Assembly (NCBI RefSeq): GCF_032191775.1
Contig: NZ_CP132507.1
Coordinates: 25,001-89,000 of the forward strand
Direction of reading: 5' to 3'
DNA from: Rhodoferax mekongensis
GTDB lineage: Bacteria > Pseudomonadota > Gammaproteobacteria > Burkholderiales > Burkholderiaceae_C
DNA: 64,000 nucleotides
The number at the start of each line of letters is the position of its first letter. The first letter of the stretch is position 1. A program made the position numbers and the translations under genes. Shown here one piece after another: positions 29,401-36,216 of this stretch. The notes under the pieces are model-generated. The model had not been told where the DNA came from. It ran no database searches and saw only the letters and a list, made by a program, of their open reading frames with translations.

Positions 29401-31806
29401 CTGGTCGCCGGTGGGGCCAACGACGTCATTACCCTGAACGCCGCAGTTGCTGGCCGAAGCTTTGATCTCGGCGCTGGCGTGGACCAGATGACTCTGACCG
29501 GAGCCAGCAACACGGTCACCCTGGCGAACGTGGAGACCATCACTGGCGGTACCGGCGCAGATACGGTCACGGTAACCACCAATACCACTGCAGCGATCAT
29601 CAATCTGGGTTCAGGCGCGGACTCACTGATTTTGACGGCGGGCTCCGGCACCAACACCTTGACGGTGTCCAACGTCGAAACCATCACCACCAGCAACGTG
29701 GATACAGCCAATGACACCGTAACTTTTGCGACCGGACTGACTGGCGCAGTCATCGACCTGGGTGGTGGTACCAACAGGTTGAATCTGGCCACTGCAGCCA
29801 ACACATTCACCATGTCCAACGTGGAAAGTGTGGTCGGGGGCAGCTCTGATGACAAGATCACCTTCCTGACCCAGACAACCGCCGGACGCTTTGACTTGGG
29901 CGGAGGTACGGTAGACACCCTGACGTTGGGCAACTTTGACAACACGCTCACCGCCATCGGTGTGGAGACTATTGTCGGCAACGCGGGGGCGGACGACGTC
30001 ACCTTGGGCAATGCCGCAGCAGGTGGTTCCTTCAACCTGGGCGCCGGCACCGACATCCTTCGGCTGTTCAATGGTGTCAACAACATCACGCTCACCAATT
30101 CGGTGGAAACCGTGATCGGAAACTCGGCGTCTGACGTGATCACTTTGAGCACCAATGGCGCCACCGGCAACACCTACAACCTGGGCGCAGGTGCTGATGC
30201 CATTACGTTCGGTAACTTCACCAACGTGGCAACCCTGGCCAACGTGGAGACGATCACCGGCAACTCCGGGGCAGACACCATCACGCTGACCACGCAAGCC
30301 GTCAACACCCTGATCAACCTAAGCTCAGGCACTGATATCCTGAACCTCGGCAACTTCTCCAACACGGCAAGTGTGGCCGGGGTGGAAACACTCAATGGCA
30401 ATGCGGGTGCAGACACGATCACCATGACCGCAGCTCAAACTGTGGGGGTCTACGATTTGGGTTCGGGTACCGACAAACTGGTTCTCGCAGGCACCGGCGC
30501 CAACACTCTGACGGTGTTGAATGTGGAAAGCATTCTGGGCTCGGGTGCGGTGGACACCCTGACCTTCACAGCCGGTCTGACAGGCAACGTCATTGACCTG
30601 GGAACCTTGGGTGACAAGATCATCCTCAGCAATGATGGAAATGACTTCACGGCTTCCAATGTGGAAACCATCATCGGAGGCACCGGAAATGACATTGTGA
30701 CTTTCGGAGCTGCAATCACGGGCACCACCAGCCTTACGGGCGGAGACGGGGTTGATGAATTGCGCCTCTTCAACGGATTGAATACATTCAGCCTGTCGGA
30801 CGGCACCATAGAAACTGTGACTGGCAATGCAGCAGCAGACACCATCACGATGACTGCTGCCGTGAACGGCACAACCTACAACCTGGCCGGTGGCACAGAC
30901 ACACTCAACCTGGGCAACTTCACCAACAGTTTCACCGCCTCCGGTGTGGAGACCATCACGGGCAACTCCGGTGCGGATACGGTGACTCTCAGTACCACCT
31001 TGTCCAGCGGACTGATCAACCTGGCTGGCGGAAGCGACACACTGAATCTGTCAGCGGGGGTAAACACCATCTCGGTGGCAGGTGTCGAGTTCCTGAACGG
31101 CAACAGTGGCAGTGACCGCATCACTTACACCACCGCCATCACTGGTGCCACCATCGATCTGGGTGGCGCAAGCGACACCTTGACGCTTGCAGCCAGCGGA
31201 ACCAACCAGTTGACGATTCTGGGTGTGGAAACCCTGATTGCCTCGGGCGGCAATGACGACGTTACCCTGGGTGAAGCAGCCAGTGCTGTGACATTCAATC
31301 TGGGTGCTGGCGCCGATGTGTTGCGACTTTCTGGTACGGGTGCAAACAACGTTACCGCAGCTGGCATTGAAAGCATCATCGGCGGTGCCGCAGATGACAC
31401 CATCACCCTGGCACTGGCAACTGTGGGTTCTACGCTGAACGGCGGCGCCGGCGATGACAGCTTGGTCGGCAGCAACGGTGCCGATACATTGATCGGTGGA
31501 AGTGGTGCGGACCGCTTTGTGTTCCGCGACACGCTGCAATCCAGTGTGACGGTGGCCGACACCATCAACGACTTCGTGGTGGGTCAGGACAAACTCGTGT
31601 TTGAAGGCCTTGGAAACGGCACCTTCAGCATCGTGAGTAGCTTCAGTAATACAGGCAATGCACAGGCTACTTGGGCCTATAACAGTGGAACCTCTACCGG
31701 TACACTGCTTATCGACTCCGATGGCAACGGCGCAGCCGACATGAAGCTCACCTTGCTTGGAAGTTCCGCGGCAGCGCTCAGCGCTTCCGATTTCCAATGG
31801 ACCTAA
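17467..31806 (+). CDS. Giant RTX-like tandem-repeat secreted protein (4,779 residues)
   Basis: A single unbroken 14.3-kb frame. After a few N-terminal residues with no signal peptide, the protein is about 100 tandem units (my hand count of the xVE(S/T)(I/L/V)xG core) of 46-48 residues. A typical unit is TLTVSNVESITGGTGADTIT followed by an LGAGTDTLTLANGTN-like half, so each unit holds two degenerate RTX nonapeptide-like GxGxDxx turns. The end (about 4655-4779) has canonical RTX repeats (GGAGDDSLVG, GGSGADRFVF) and a serralysin-type C-terminal secretion domain (TINDFVVGQDKLVFEG). I noticed no Cys and only two Trp, both near the C terminus. Known biology of such ends implies export by a type I system; one is encoded at 39575-44161. 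Likely calcium-binding surface or S-layer-like protein or adhesin; exact role unknown. Confidence 0.9.
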   Translation: MTTITISGGDSNLTLPGNIDTIMGGTGADTITISSQLTDVSNTLIDLGSGTDSLSLGNFNNTGTIANIESVTGNSGADILTLSAAATGVTMDLGAGNDKVTLTTGTNTITLNNVETVVGVAGDDTVTMGGSFGAASVSLGSGADVLTLTTAVTSGSFDLGADNDRITLANGVNSITVAGAETVTGGTNNDTITLTTAIASAGVIDLLAGTDTLTLAGGGNTASISNAETITTSASGDDVITIGAAQASGSINLGDGADQITFAGSGNTVTLSNVESVTGGAGADALTLGAAQTGVFDLAAGNDTLTLATGTNVITASNVESISAGTGDDTITLLTATTGGIFNLGAGAGVDTLTLTNGTNTLNATGIETLTGGTGDDTVTMGGTVTGGVYQLGSGADSITLANGTNSLSASNVETVIGGTGADTVVFGAAITGATANLGAGTDSLTLAAGGNTVSASGVESITGGGGADVLTLTAATSGATIDLAGGADSLVLATGGNTLTVSNVESITGETNSDVITLGAAQTSGTIDLAGGVDTLTLANGTNALSAANIETITGGTGNDTITLTTAATSGNSVTLGAGTDVLNLLDTATNVLTATGVESVLGGSGADTVTFGAAITGATVDLASGSDSLILANGTNSLTASNIETITGGTGNDTITLSGSVTGATVTLGAGTDILALDAGSGANTLTVSGVETLTGGGGADDVTFTGGVTGGSFSLGAGADKLTLGGASTLTLDGTIESLVGSSGADTISISAAITSGTFDLGAGSDRLNLADGGNTMSLNNSVETLIGGAGADDITLTQSVINMQIDSAAGADTLTLANGSNILQVSNLESITGNSGADQITLRTAVAGGVFNLGAGTTDRIVLADGTNSLTTTAVETVTGGTGADTLNLGDASTGGVFNLGAGSDSLTLTTGTNTLTASNIESITGVGGDDTVTLGAASTSAVIDLAGGTDQLNLADGTNVIIATGIETIVGNSGADTLTLGAAQAAGDIDLGAGTADKLILANGANTLTVTGAESILGNGGADLITLGAGISNAIFDLGAGADVLTLSVENHNITVANIETITGGVGDDVVTFNTLTAGTGVYDLGVGTDQVILGNGTGANTITVSNVESFTGSSAADTVTFGAAVAAGTVNLGAGADSLTLAAGGNTLTVSGTESITGNAGADNITLGAAINGANIDLLGGADQLTLANGTNVLTTTGIESINGGTGADTVTLGAGTTAGTIDLGSGTDALTLSADGGSYTLAGVETTTGGTGDDLVTLGSAASGITVTLGAGADALTLASGTNQVTAVGVETVTGGGGTDTLVLTNIANTLTVSGIETITGGTATDTLTLTDITNGLTVSSIESLTGGTLDDSITLGAAVTGAAFDLKAGIDILRLASGTNSLTATNVESVVGGGGNDTLTLGGNGSTVTASGVETIVGSTGDDAVTLSTTVSGGSFDLGTGTDTLNLANGGNTLTVSGSIETVVGGSGNDLISVGSAVTGLTYDLGAGTGDRLTLSSAGANSITAVGVETVAGGTANDTVTFTAAVSGTSIDLGAGTQDKIILADAVNTLSLNATVETVVGGTLADSITLTTAVTGGIYQLGSGTDTLTLTSISANSLTASDIETITGANGDDTITLATAITTGVINLNAGNDSLTLANGTNSLTATGVETITGGTGDDSVTLGTAVSGGTISLGSGTDTLTLAGGVGSTLTLDTTVETVVGSAGNDTITVSATVTSGSYDLGAGAGDRLNLAGGNNVLTLGNSIESLTAGAGDDTIVLSAGVANMRLDLGGGTDSLTLANASNSVTLSNIESVTGNSGVDQVTLTTTLTAGQINLGAGTADKVTLANGTNSLTATGVETINGGTGADTLTLGDASTAGQIDLGAGADVLNLGNFANTLTVKNTESIVGNAAADTVALGNSVSGVQVDLAGGTDILTLFDAPNNLTITNVETIIGDSGADTVTLSTNVASLDANLGAGADTLVLATGNNTISATGVETITGNAGNDVITFGAGVTGGVVNLAAGTGDSLTLFNEDNTLTLTGVETVVGDSGADTITLTDTAAVNVNLGAGTDTLNLANGVNTVTISNVETLNGGTGADSVTFGSALTGTVVNLGSGTDSLTLADGTNTVTTQNVESVTGGTGDDTLNLAVAASGVTINLAAGNDALVLANGTNTLSVSNVESITGGTGADAITLGAGSSVGNVDLGSGADVLTLSNSDGVFTVSNVETLTGGTGADTVTLGNSVTGAVVNLGNGADNLTLANGTNALTVAGVESLTGDAGADTVTFSAATTTATIDLAAGSDKVILANGTNAITAANVESIVGGSGADTLTLTNIANTVSVSGIESIVGGTLADAISLGAAVTNAVFDLGSGTDTLTLSGAGANTLTATGIETITGGSAADTVVLGAAISGASIDLGSGADSLSLAAGGTTLTVSNVETIQATGSGDDSITLATSVSGGSIDLGAGSDTLTLGAPGNTLTVAASVESLVGGAGDDVVTLGGAVTGQTYDLGAGSGDKLILSSAGANTVTVNNIETIAGSGSVNDTVTFTAAVSGISVDLGGGTDRVILADAVNTLSLNATVETVTGGTLADNITLSTAATGTVYNLGAGTDRLTLSNGTNTVTASDIESIVGGSGADDVTLTTVTTNLLIDLGGGTTDKLSLANGANTVSASNVETIIGNSGVDIVTLSSVISNGNIDLAGGSDQLILANGSNNLTATGVETLTGGTGADTITLGAAQSSGVFNLGAGVDRLTLSGAAANILSLDASVEQVIGGASADSLTLTQAVSGAVYDLAAGADSLTLASGTNLLTASNVESITGNAGDDNVTLGAAISGANIDLAGGNDTIQLSGAGNNTVTLANVESVIGNGSNDVVTLTTTLSGGTVNLAGSNDSDRLTLADGGNVATINNVESLTGGNGNDVITMTNASPFNAVVDLGAGSGDKVTLANGGNTITLSNVESVEGNAGADVITFGAAVAGAQVDMGAGVDKLFLAAGGNTVTASNLESITGGAGADVITLLTTVSAGNFDLGSGTDSISLADGTNSLTASNTVETIIGGSGADTVTFSGGVSTGSFNLGAGNDTLILANASNSFTLSSNVESVLGNSGADTLTLDSAVTGNTYDLGAGADSLTLSGLGANTLTLNGSIESLAGSSAADTIVLTNAVSGHTYNLGTGNDQLTLADGTNTLTVAGIESILGGTGTDTLTLSAAQTSGTFDLGAGADRINLFNANNTLSLGNVETIVGNSGDDLITLTTAISGGSVSLGAGADVLTLANFNNSLSIDAAIESLVGGTANDTVTLTALVAGNAYDLGSGTDTLVLLASGSGVNAVTLSNVESLKGGSGADTITLATTITGGVFDLGSGADSLILSNGTNSLTVSGAETISGDSGDDSVTLGAGITGGAIVLGAGTDTLTLANAANTLTVGADIETLIGNSGADVITLSAAVTGRTYDLGAGVDRLVLANGTNTITAANIETVTGGTGDDTVTLTAGSTGGSFDLGSGTDILNLANFNNALTLNSSVETVNGGTANDLITLSATVTGGVYNLGSGADTLTLLSTGSGANTVTLGDVESVMGGSGADSVTLTTQTTAGNFNLGSGADTLTLGNFNNTLTATGVETIAGNNGNDSVTLGAGLSGTTSIVLGAGTDILNLANASNTLTLGSDIENVVGNSGADLITLSAAVNGNVYNLGAGSDALTLAGAGNTVTISGVESLTGSTGVDLVTLTTAQSSGVYDLGSGTDILTLATGINTLTVRNTESIVGSSGVNTITLGTVITNGEFDLGAGLDKLTFANGVNSATLSNIETIVGGTGADTLTLATAASGLSIDLGSGTDTLQLGNFANTLSLGSSIETLLGGTLVDTITLTAAISSGTINLGDGSDKLVLFNGANTLTVTNVETLVANAGADFITLGNSVTGQTFDLAAGIDKLTLSASGANTLTASNIETIVGLGADDTVTLSNAVSGANISLGAGTDILVLATAGTNTLTLNTDIETLVAGGANDVITLNAAVAGRSFDLGAGVDQMTLTGASNTVTLANVETITGGTGADTVTVTTNTTAAIINLGSGADSLILTAGSGTNTLTVSNVETITTSNVDTANDTVTFATGLTGAVIDLGGGTNRLNLATAANTFTMSNVESVVGGSSDDKITFLTQTTAGRFDLGGGTVDTLTLGNFDNTLTAIGVETIVGNAGADDVTLGNAAAGGSFNLGAGTDILRLFNGVNNITLTNSVETVIGNSASDVITLSTNGATGNTYNLGAGADAITFGNFTNVATLANVETITGNSGADTITLTTQAVNTLINLSSGTDILNLGNFSNTASVAGVETLNGNAGADTITMTAAQTVGVYDLGSGTDKLVLAGTGANTLTVLNVESILGSGAVDTLTFTAGLTGNVIDLGTLGDKIILSNDGNDFTASNVETIIGGTGNDIVTFGAAITGTTSLTGGDGVDELRLFNGLNTFSLSDGTIETVTGNAAADTITMTAAVNGTTYNLAGGTDTLNLGNFTNSFTASGVETITGNSGADTVTLSTTLSSGLINLAGGSDTLNLSAGVNTISVAGVEFLNGNSGSDRITYTTAITGATIDLGGASDTLTLAASGTNQLTILGVETLIASGGNDDVTLGEAASAVTFNLGAGADVLRLSGTGANNVTAAGIESIIGGAADDTITLALATVGSTLNGGAGDDSLVGSNGADTLIGGSGADRFVFRDTLQSSVTVADTINDFVVGQDKLVFEGLGNGTFSIVSSFSNTGNAQATWAYNSGTSTGTLLIDSDGNGAADMKLTLLGSSAAALSASDFQWT

Positions 31807-31815
31807 ACACGCTCA

Positions 31816-34800
31816 ATGGCCGGACGGCAACCGAAACAGGAATCGAATGAACTGTTTTCCCGGGCCCTGTCACTGCAAAGTGCGGGGCTTGGTGATGCCG
31901 CCCGCCAGGCGTATGAAGCGCTGCTCCGGGAAGAACCGGAGCACCTCAATGCACTGAACAATCTGGGCATCCTGTGTAACAGCATGGGGGAGCACCAGCA
32001 GGCGCTGGGTCTGTTCGAACAGCTGATTGCATTGGTTCCCCAAGAGGCGAAAGCGCATACCAACCGGGGCGTGGCACTCAAGGCCTTGGGACGACTCGAA
32101 GACGCGGCACAAGCCTACCAGCACGCACTGACCCTGGACCCACGTTTTCACTCAGCGCACAACAACCTCGGCAACCTGCTGTACAACCAAGGGGCTTTTG
32201 ACAAAGCCCTGAACTATTTCGAAACTGCCTCCTCCCTGCAACCCCAGCTGGGGGAATACCGCTTCATGCTGGCCAAGTGCCTGCTGGAGCTCCAACAGAT
32301 GGAGCGAGCCCGCAGTGAACTCACCCTTGTGTTGCGTGCCGACCCGACCAACGCAGACGCCTGGGGCACATTGGCGAGGCTGTGGTCTGAGAAGCACGCC
32401 ATGCCCGAAGCGCTCGCCTGTTTTGAGCGAGGCATCGCAGTACGTCCGGACTACGCAGGCCTGATCTACAACCGCGGTCTGGCAAGGCTCTTGGCCGGTG
32501 ACTTGCCCGGCGGCTTTGCCGACTACGAGCGCCGCTTCGACGTACCGGACTTCCCCTCCAAGCGCCTGCAGACCCCCAAGCCCCTCTGGCAAGGCCAGCC
32601 CTTACCCGACCAGACTCTGCTTATCCACGCCGAGCAAGGCTTGGGCGACACGCTGCAGTTTTTAAGGTATATCGACCTTGCAGCCAAGCGGGCTCTACGC
32701 GTGCAGCTATTGATTCAGGAGTCTTTGACGTCACTGGCCGTGCTGCCTGCCAATGTGGAACTGGTGCACGAAGGAGCTCGCACACCGCACTTTGATGTGG
32801 TGTGCCCCTTGTTGAGCCTGCCCCATTTGCTGGGCCCTGCGCTGCCCGGCACCGACGCACTCAACATTCCACAAGCCATTCCCTATTTGAAGCTCGACCA
32901 TCGTCGCAGTGCAAATTGGGAGTCGAATTTTCAGAAACCGGAGATGCACGGCAAGCTGCGGGTGGGCCTTGTCTGGGCGGGTAACCCCACCCACAAGAAC
33001 GATGCCAACCGCTCGATGGACTTCTCCGCGCTCTCTGCGCTGTGGGACTTGGACGGTGTGCATTTCTTCTCCTTCCAGGTCGGTGCCCGCAGCGCGGATC
33101 TGGACACACTGACTCCTGCACAGCGCGCCAAGGTGACCGACATGGCGCCGCTGCTCAAAGACTTCGGCGATACCGCAGCAGCCCTGGTGCATGTAGACCT
33201 GCTCGTGTGTGTAGACACCAGCATCTGCCATGTAGCGGGCGCCTTGGGCTTGCCGGTGTGGCTGCTCATTCCCTGGATGCCGGATTGGCGGTGGCTCTTG
33301 CACCGCGAGGATTCGCCTTGGTACCCCAGTGTGCGTATCCTGCGCCAACCGGCCTACCGGGACTGGGCATCGGTGCTGCAAAGCCTGACCAAGGATTTGA
33401 ATGCGTTGGCGCAGCCGCAGTCTGCCGCTGGCCAGCAGCGTCAGCAGGCGGCACATGCCCTCGTGGAGCAAGGCCGTGTGCTGCTGGAGCGCAATGAGCC
33501 GGCACTGGCACGCCCCGCGTTCTGGCAGGCCCTGCGTGAGTGCCCTACCCATGCCCGCGCAGCGAGCGCCCTGGCCATTGCCGCTTTCCGCGCCGGCGAC
33601 ACCCATGCCGCTCTCATGATGGGTTCGCGCGCTTGCAGGCAAAGCCCCCATGACCCCGAAAATTGGTCGAACTGCGGGGCCTACTTCAAAGCGGTGGGCG
33701 ACCTGCCGGGCACCCTCGCCTGTTTTGAGCGAGGTATCGCAGTACGTCCGGACTACGCAGGCCTGATCTACAACCGCGGTCTGGCAAGGCTCTTGGCCGG
33801 TGACTTGCCCGGCGGCTTTGCCGACTACGAGCGCCGCTTCGACGTACCGGACTTCCCCTCCAAGCGCCTGCAGACCCCCAAGCCCCTCTGGCAAGGCCAG
33901 CCCTTACCCGACCAGACTCTGCTTATCCACGCCGAGCAAGGCTTGGGCGACACGCTGCAGTTTTTAAGGTATATCGACCTTGCAGCCAAGCGGGCTCTAC
34001 GCGTGCAGCTATTGATTCAGGAGTCTTTGACGTCACTGGCCGTGCTGCCTGCCAATGTGGAACTGGTGCACGAAGGAGCTCGCACACCGCACTTTGATGT
34101 GGTGTGCCCCTTGTTGAGCCTGCCCCATTTGCTGGGCCCTGCGCTGCCCGGCACCGACGCACTCAACATTCCACAAGCCATTCCCTATTTGAAGCTCGAC
34201 CATCGTCGCAGTGCAAATTGGGAGTCGAATTTTCAGAAACCGGAGATGCACGGCAAGCTGCGGGTGGGCCTTGTCTGGGCGGGTAACCCCACCCACAAGA
34301 ACGATGCCAACCGCTCGATGGACTTCTCCGCGCTCTCTGCGCTGTGGGACTTGGACGGTGTGCATTTCTTCTCCTTCCAGGTCGGTGCCCGCAGCGCGGA
34401 TCTGGACACACTGACTCCTGCACAGCGCGCCAAGGTGACCGACATGGCGCCGCTGCTCAAAGACTTCGGCGATACCGCAGCAGCCCTGGTGCATGTAGAC
34501 CTGCTCGTGTGTGTAGACACCAGCATCTGCCATGTAGCGGGCGCCTTGGGCTTGCCGGTGTGGCTGCTCATTCCCTGGATGCCGGATTGGCGGTGGCTCT
34601 TGCACCGCGAGGATTCGCCTTGGTACCCCAGTGTGCGTATCCTGCGCCAACCGGCCTACCGGGACTGGGCATCGGTGCTGCAAAGCCTGACCAAGGATTT
34701 GAATGCGTTGGCGCAGCCGCAGTCTGCCGCTGGCCAGCAGCGTCAGCAGGCGGCACATGCCCTCGTGGAGCAAGGCCGTGTGCTGCTGGAGCGCAATGAG

Positions 34801-36216
34801 CCGGCACTGGCACGCCCCGCGTTCTGGCAGGCCCTGCGTGAGTGCCCTACCCATGCCCGCGCAGCGAGCGCCCTGGCCATTGCCGCTTTCCGCGCCGGCG
34901 ACACCCATGCCGCTCTCATGATGGGTTCGCGCGCTTGCAGGCAAAGCCCCCATGACCCCGAAAATTGGTCGAACACGGGCGCATTTTTCAAGGCTGCTGG
35001 CGATCTCGAGCGTGCACTTCGCTATCAGACCACCGCAGTCCATGTGGCGCCCCAAAGTCCGCAAGCCCAAGCCAACCTCGGCAACACACTGGGTGCCCTG
35101 CACCGCTGGCCCGAGGCGCTGGAAGCCACCCGCAAGGCGGTAGCGTTGGTACCCGGCTCCAGCGAATACCTGTACAACCTGGGCATCGCGCTCAAAGAAA
35201 ATGGTTTGTTTGAAGATGCCCTGCAAACCTTCCGCCGCGCACAACAATTGGCGGGGGGCCACATTAGAGCTGCCCTCCATGAAGCATTGTTGGAGTTGCT
35301 GACCGGCGATCTGGCTGCTGGATGGCGACATTACGAGAGCCGCTGGAGCCAGCCGGATGCCAAGGAAGTCAGGCTCTTTCCTCAGCCCTTGTGGACGGGG
35401 CAGGACCTCTCTGGCAAAACCATTCTGGTCCACGCAGAACAGGGCTTTGGAGACACGTTCCAGTTTTTGCGCTACCTGCCACTGCTCGCAACCAAGGGGG
35501 CCAAGGTCTTGCTCGTCGTGCAAAGTGATGTGCAGAGCATTGCAGCACGCGTGGAGGGCTTAGCCCACTTGATTCCAAATGGGAGTGAGCTTCCCCCCTT
35601 TGACCTGCAGTGTCCGCTTCTGAGTTTGCCTGCTGCATTCGGCACTGAGGTGCACACCATCCCGGCCAATGTCCCCTACTTGAGCGCGCTGCCCGAGCGC
35701 AGCACCTTCTGGCGCACGCGACTGGGGCCAGCCCGTGCATACCGCGTGGCACTGGTGTGGGCAGGGCGCCCCACCCATGGCAACGATGCCAACCGCTCGC
35801 TGGCCCTCAAGCATCTGGAAGCATTGTTGCGGCTGGAAGGAGTGGACGTCATTTCCGTACAAAAGGGCGATGCCCTCGCGCAAATCGACACGCTGTCCGA
35901 AGGATGCAAGTTGCTGAACCTCAGCCCTGAGATCCAAAGCTTTGAAGACACCGCAGCCATTCTCGGCGAAGTCGATGAACTGGTCACCGTGGACACCTCG
36001 GTAGCCCACCTTGCAGGCGGCTTAGGCCGTGTAGTGCGGGTACTTTTGCCACTTATTCCGGATTGGCGGTGGTTGCTCTCTAGGGCAGACTCACCGTGGT
36101 ATCCCACTGCGCGCCTGTACCGCCAATCTGCCCGGGGAGCATGGACAGAGCCGGTCGCCGCGCTGGTGGCCGATGTTGCCAAAGCTGCCAAGGCCCGCAG
36201 GCCCCGAACACCATGA
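31816..36216 (+). CDS. TPR protein with three GT9/heptosyltransferase-like domains
   Basis: A 1,466-residue protein starting 9 bp after the giant gene, so probably in its operon. Residues 1-195 are tetratricopeptide repeats. Then come three glycosyltransferase-9-like (heptosyltransferase fold) domains, each with LLIHAEQGLGDTLQFLRY-type and VDTSICHVAGALGLPVW-type motifs (second motif near 466, 900 and 1392) and a closing PDWRWLL..DSPWYPS. Short TPR stretches link them. The first two domains are near-identical because of a 1,260-bp DNA duplication (residues 200-619 and 634-1053); the third is diverged. Known relatives are TPR-linked glycosyltransferases acting on proteins or surface glycans. 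I infer modification of the giant protein or of flagellin; the substrate is not shown by the sequence. Confidence 0.85.
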   Translation: MAGRQPKQESNELFSRALSLQSAGLGDAARQAYEALLREEPEHLNALNNLGILCNSMGEHQQALGLFEQLIALVPQEAKAHTNRGVALKALGRLEDAAQAYQHALTLDPRFHSAHNNLGNLLYNQGAFDKALNYFETASSLQPQLGEYRFMLAKCLLELQQMERARSELTLVLRADPTNADAWGTLARLWSEKHAMPEALACFERGIAVRPDYAGLIYNRGLARLLAGDLPGGFADYERRFDVPDFPSKRLQTPKPLWQGQPLPDQTLLIHAEQGLGDTLQFLRYIDLAAKRALRVQLLIQESLTSLAVLPANVELVHEGARTPHFDVVCPLLSLPHLLGPALPGTDALNIPQAIPYLKLDHRRSANWESNFQKPEMHGKLRVGLVWAGNPTHKNDANRSMDFSALSALWDLDGVHFFSFQVGARSADLDTLTPAQRAKVTDMAPLLKDFGDTAAALVHVDLLVCVDTSICHVAGALGLPVWLLIPWMPDWRWLLHREDSPWYPSVRILRQPAYRDWASVLQSLTKDLNALAQPQSAAGQQRQQAAHALVEQGRVLLERNEPALARPAFWQALRECPTHARAASALAIAAFRAGDTHAALMMGSRACRQSPHDPENWSNCGAYFKAVGDLPGTLACFERGIAVRPDYAGLIYNRGLARLLAGDLPGGFADYERRFDVPDFPSKRLQTPKPLWQGQPLPDQTLLIHAEQGLGDTLQFLRYIDLAAKRALRVQLLIQESLTSLAVLPANVELVHEGARTPHFDVVCPLLSLPHLLGPALPGTDALNIPQAIPYLKLDHRRSANWESNFQKPEMHGKLRVGLVWAGNPTHKNDANRSMDFSALSALWDLDGVHFFSFQVGARSADLDTLTPAQRAKVTDMAPLLKDFGDTAAALVHVDLLVCVDTSICHVAGALGLPVWLLIPWMPDWRWLLHREDSPWYPSVRILRQPAYRDWASVLQSLTKDLNALAQPQSAAGQQRQQAAHALVEQGRVLLERNEPALARPAFWQALRECPTHARAASALAIAAFRAGDTHAALMMGSRACRQSPHDPENWSNTGAFFKAAGDLERALRYQTTAVHVAPQSPQAQANLGNTLGALHRWPEALEATRKAVALVPGSSEYLYNLGIALKENGLFEDALQTFRRAQQLAGGHIRAALHEALLELLTGDLAAGWRHYESRWSQPDAKEVRLFPQPLWTGQDLSGKTILVHAEQGFGDTFQFLRYLPLLATKGAKVLLVVQSDVQSIAARVEGLAHLIPNGSELPPFDLQCPLLSLPAAFGTEVHTIPANVPYLSALPERSTFWRTRLGPARAYRVALVWAGRPTHGNDANRSLALKHLEALLRLEGVDVISVQKGDALAQIDTLSEGCKLLNLSPEIQSFEDTAAILGEVDELVTVDTSVAHLAGGLGRVVRVLLPLIPDWRWLLSRADSPWYPTARLYRQSARGAWTEPVAALVADVAKAAKARRPRTP
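32413..33672 (+). repeat. Tandem duplication, copy 1 (1,260 bp)
   Basis: This segment recurs in frame at 33715-34974, offset 1,302 bp (434 codons), with 42 bp between the copies. The only difference I noticed is C at 32433 against T at 33735. The boundaries fall inside the coding sequence: identity starts at CTCGCCTGTTTTGAGCG and ends at AATTGGTCGAAC. It duplicates one full glycosyltransferase-like domain plus linker. Confidence 0.93.
33715..34974 (+). repeat. Tandem duplication, copy 2 (1,260 bp)
   Basis: Second copy of 32413-33672. Near identity at both first and third codon positions means the event is very recent, is kept uniform by gene conversion, or is an assembly product. The frame is preserved, so the protein stays intact. 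Confidence 0.93.

Noticed and set aside
17356..31797. Many long open frames on the minus strand (up to about 700 codons) opposite the giant gene
   Set aside because: They mirror the repeat composition of the sense gene, are Val/Ser/Pro- or Gly/Ala-rich nonsense, have no ribosome sites or domains, and exist because the repeated sense codons avoid antisense stops.
17467..31806. Tandem repeats considered as a CRISPR-like or satellite array
   Set aside because: The period (about 140 bp) is coding, in frame throughout, diverged mainly in a protein-like way, and has no repeat-spacer structure.
33715..34974. Duplicated segment considered as an insertion sequence
   Set aside because: No transposase, no terminal inverted repeats and no target duplication; it is an internal coding duplication.
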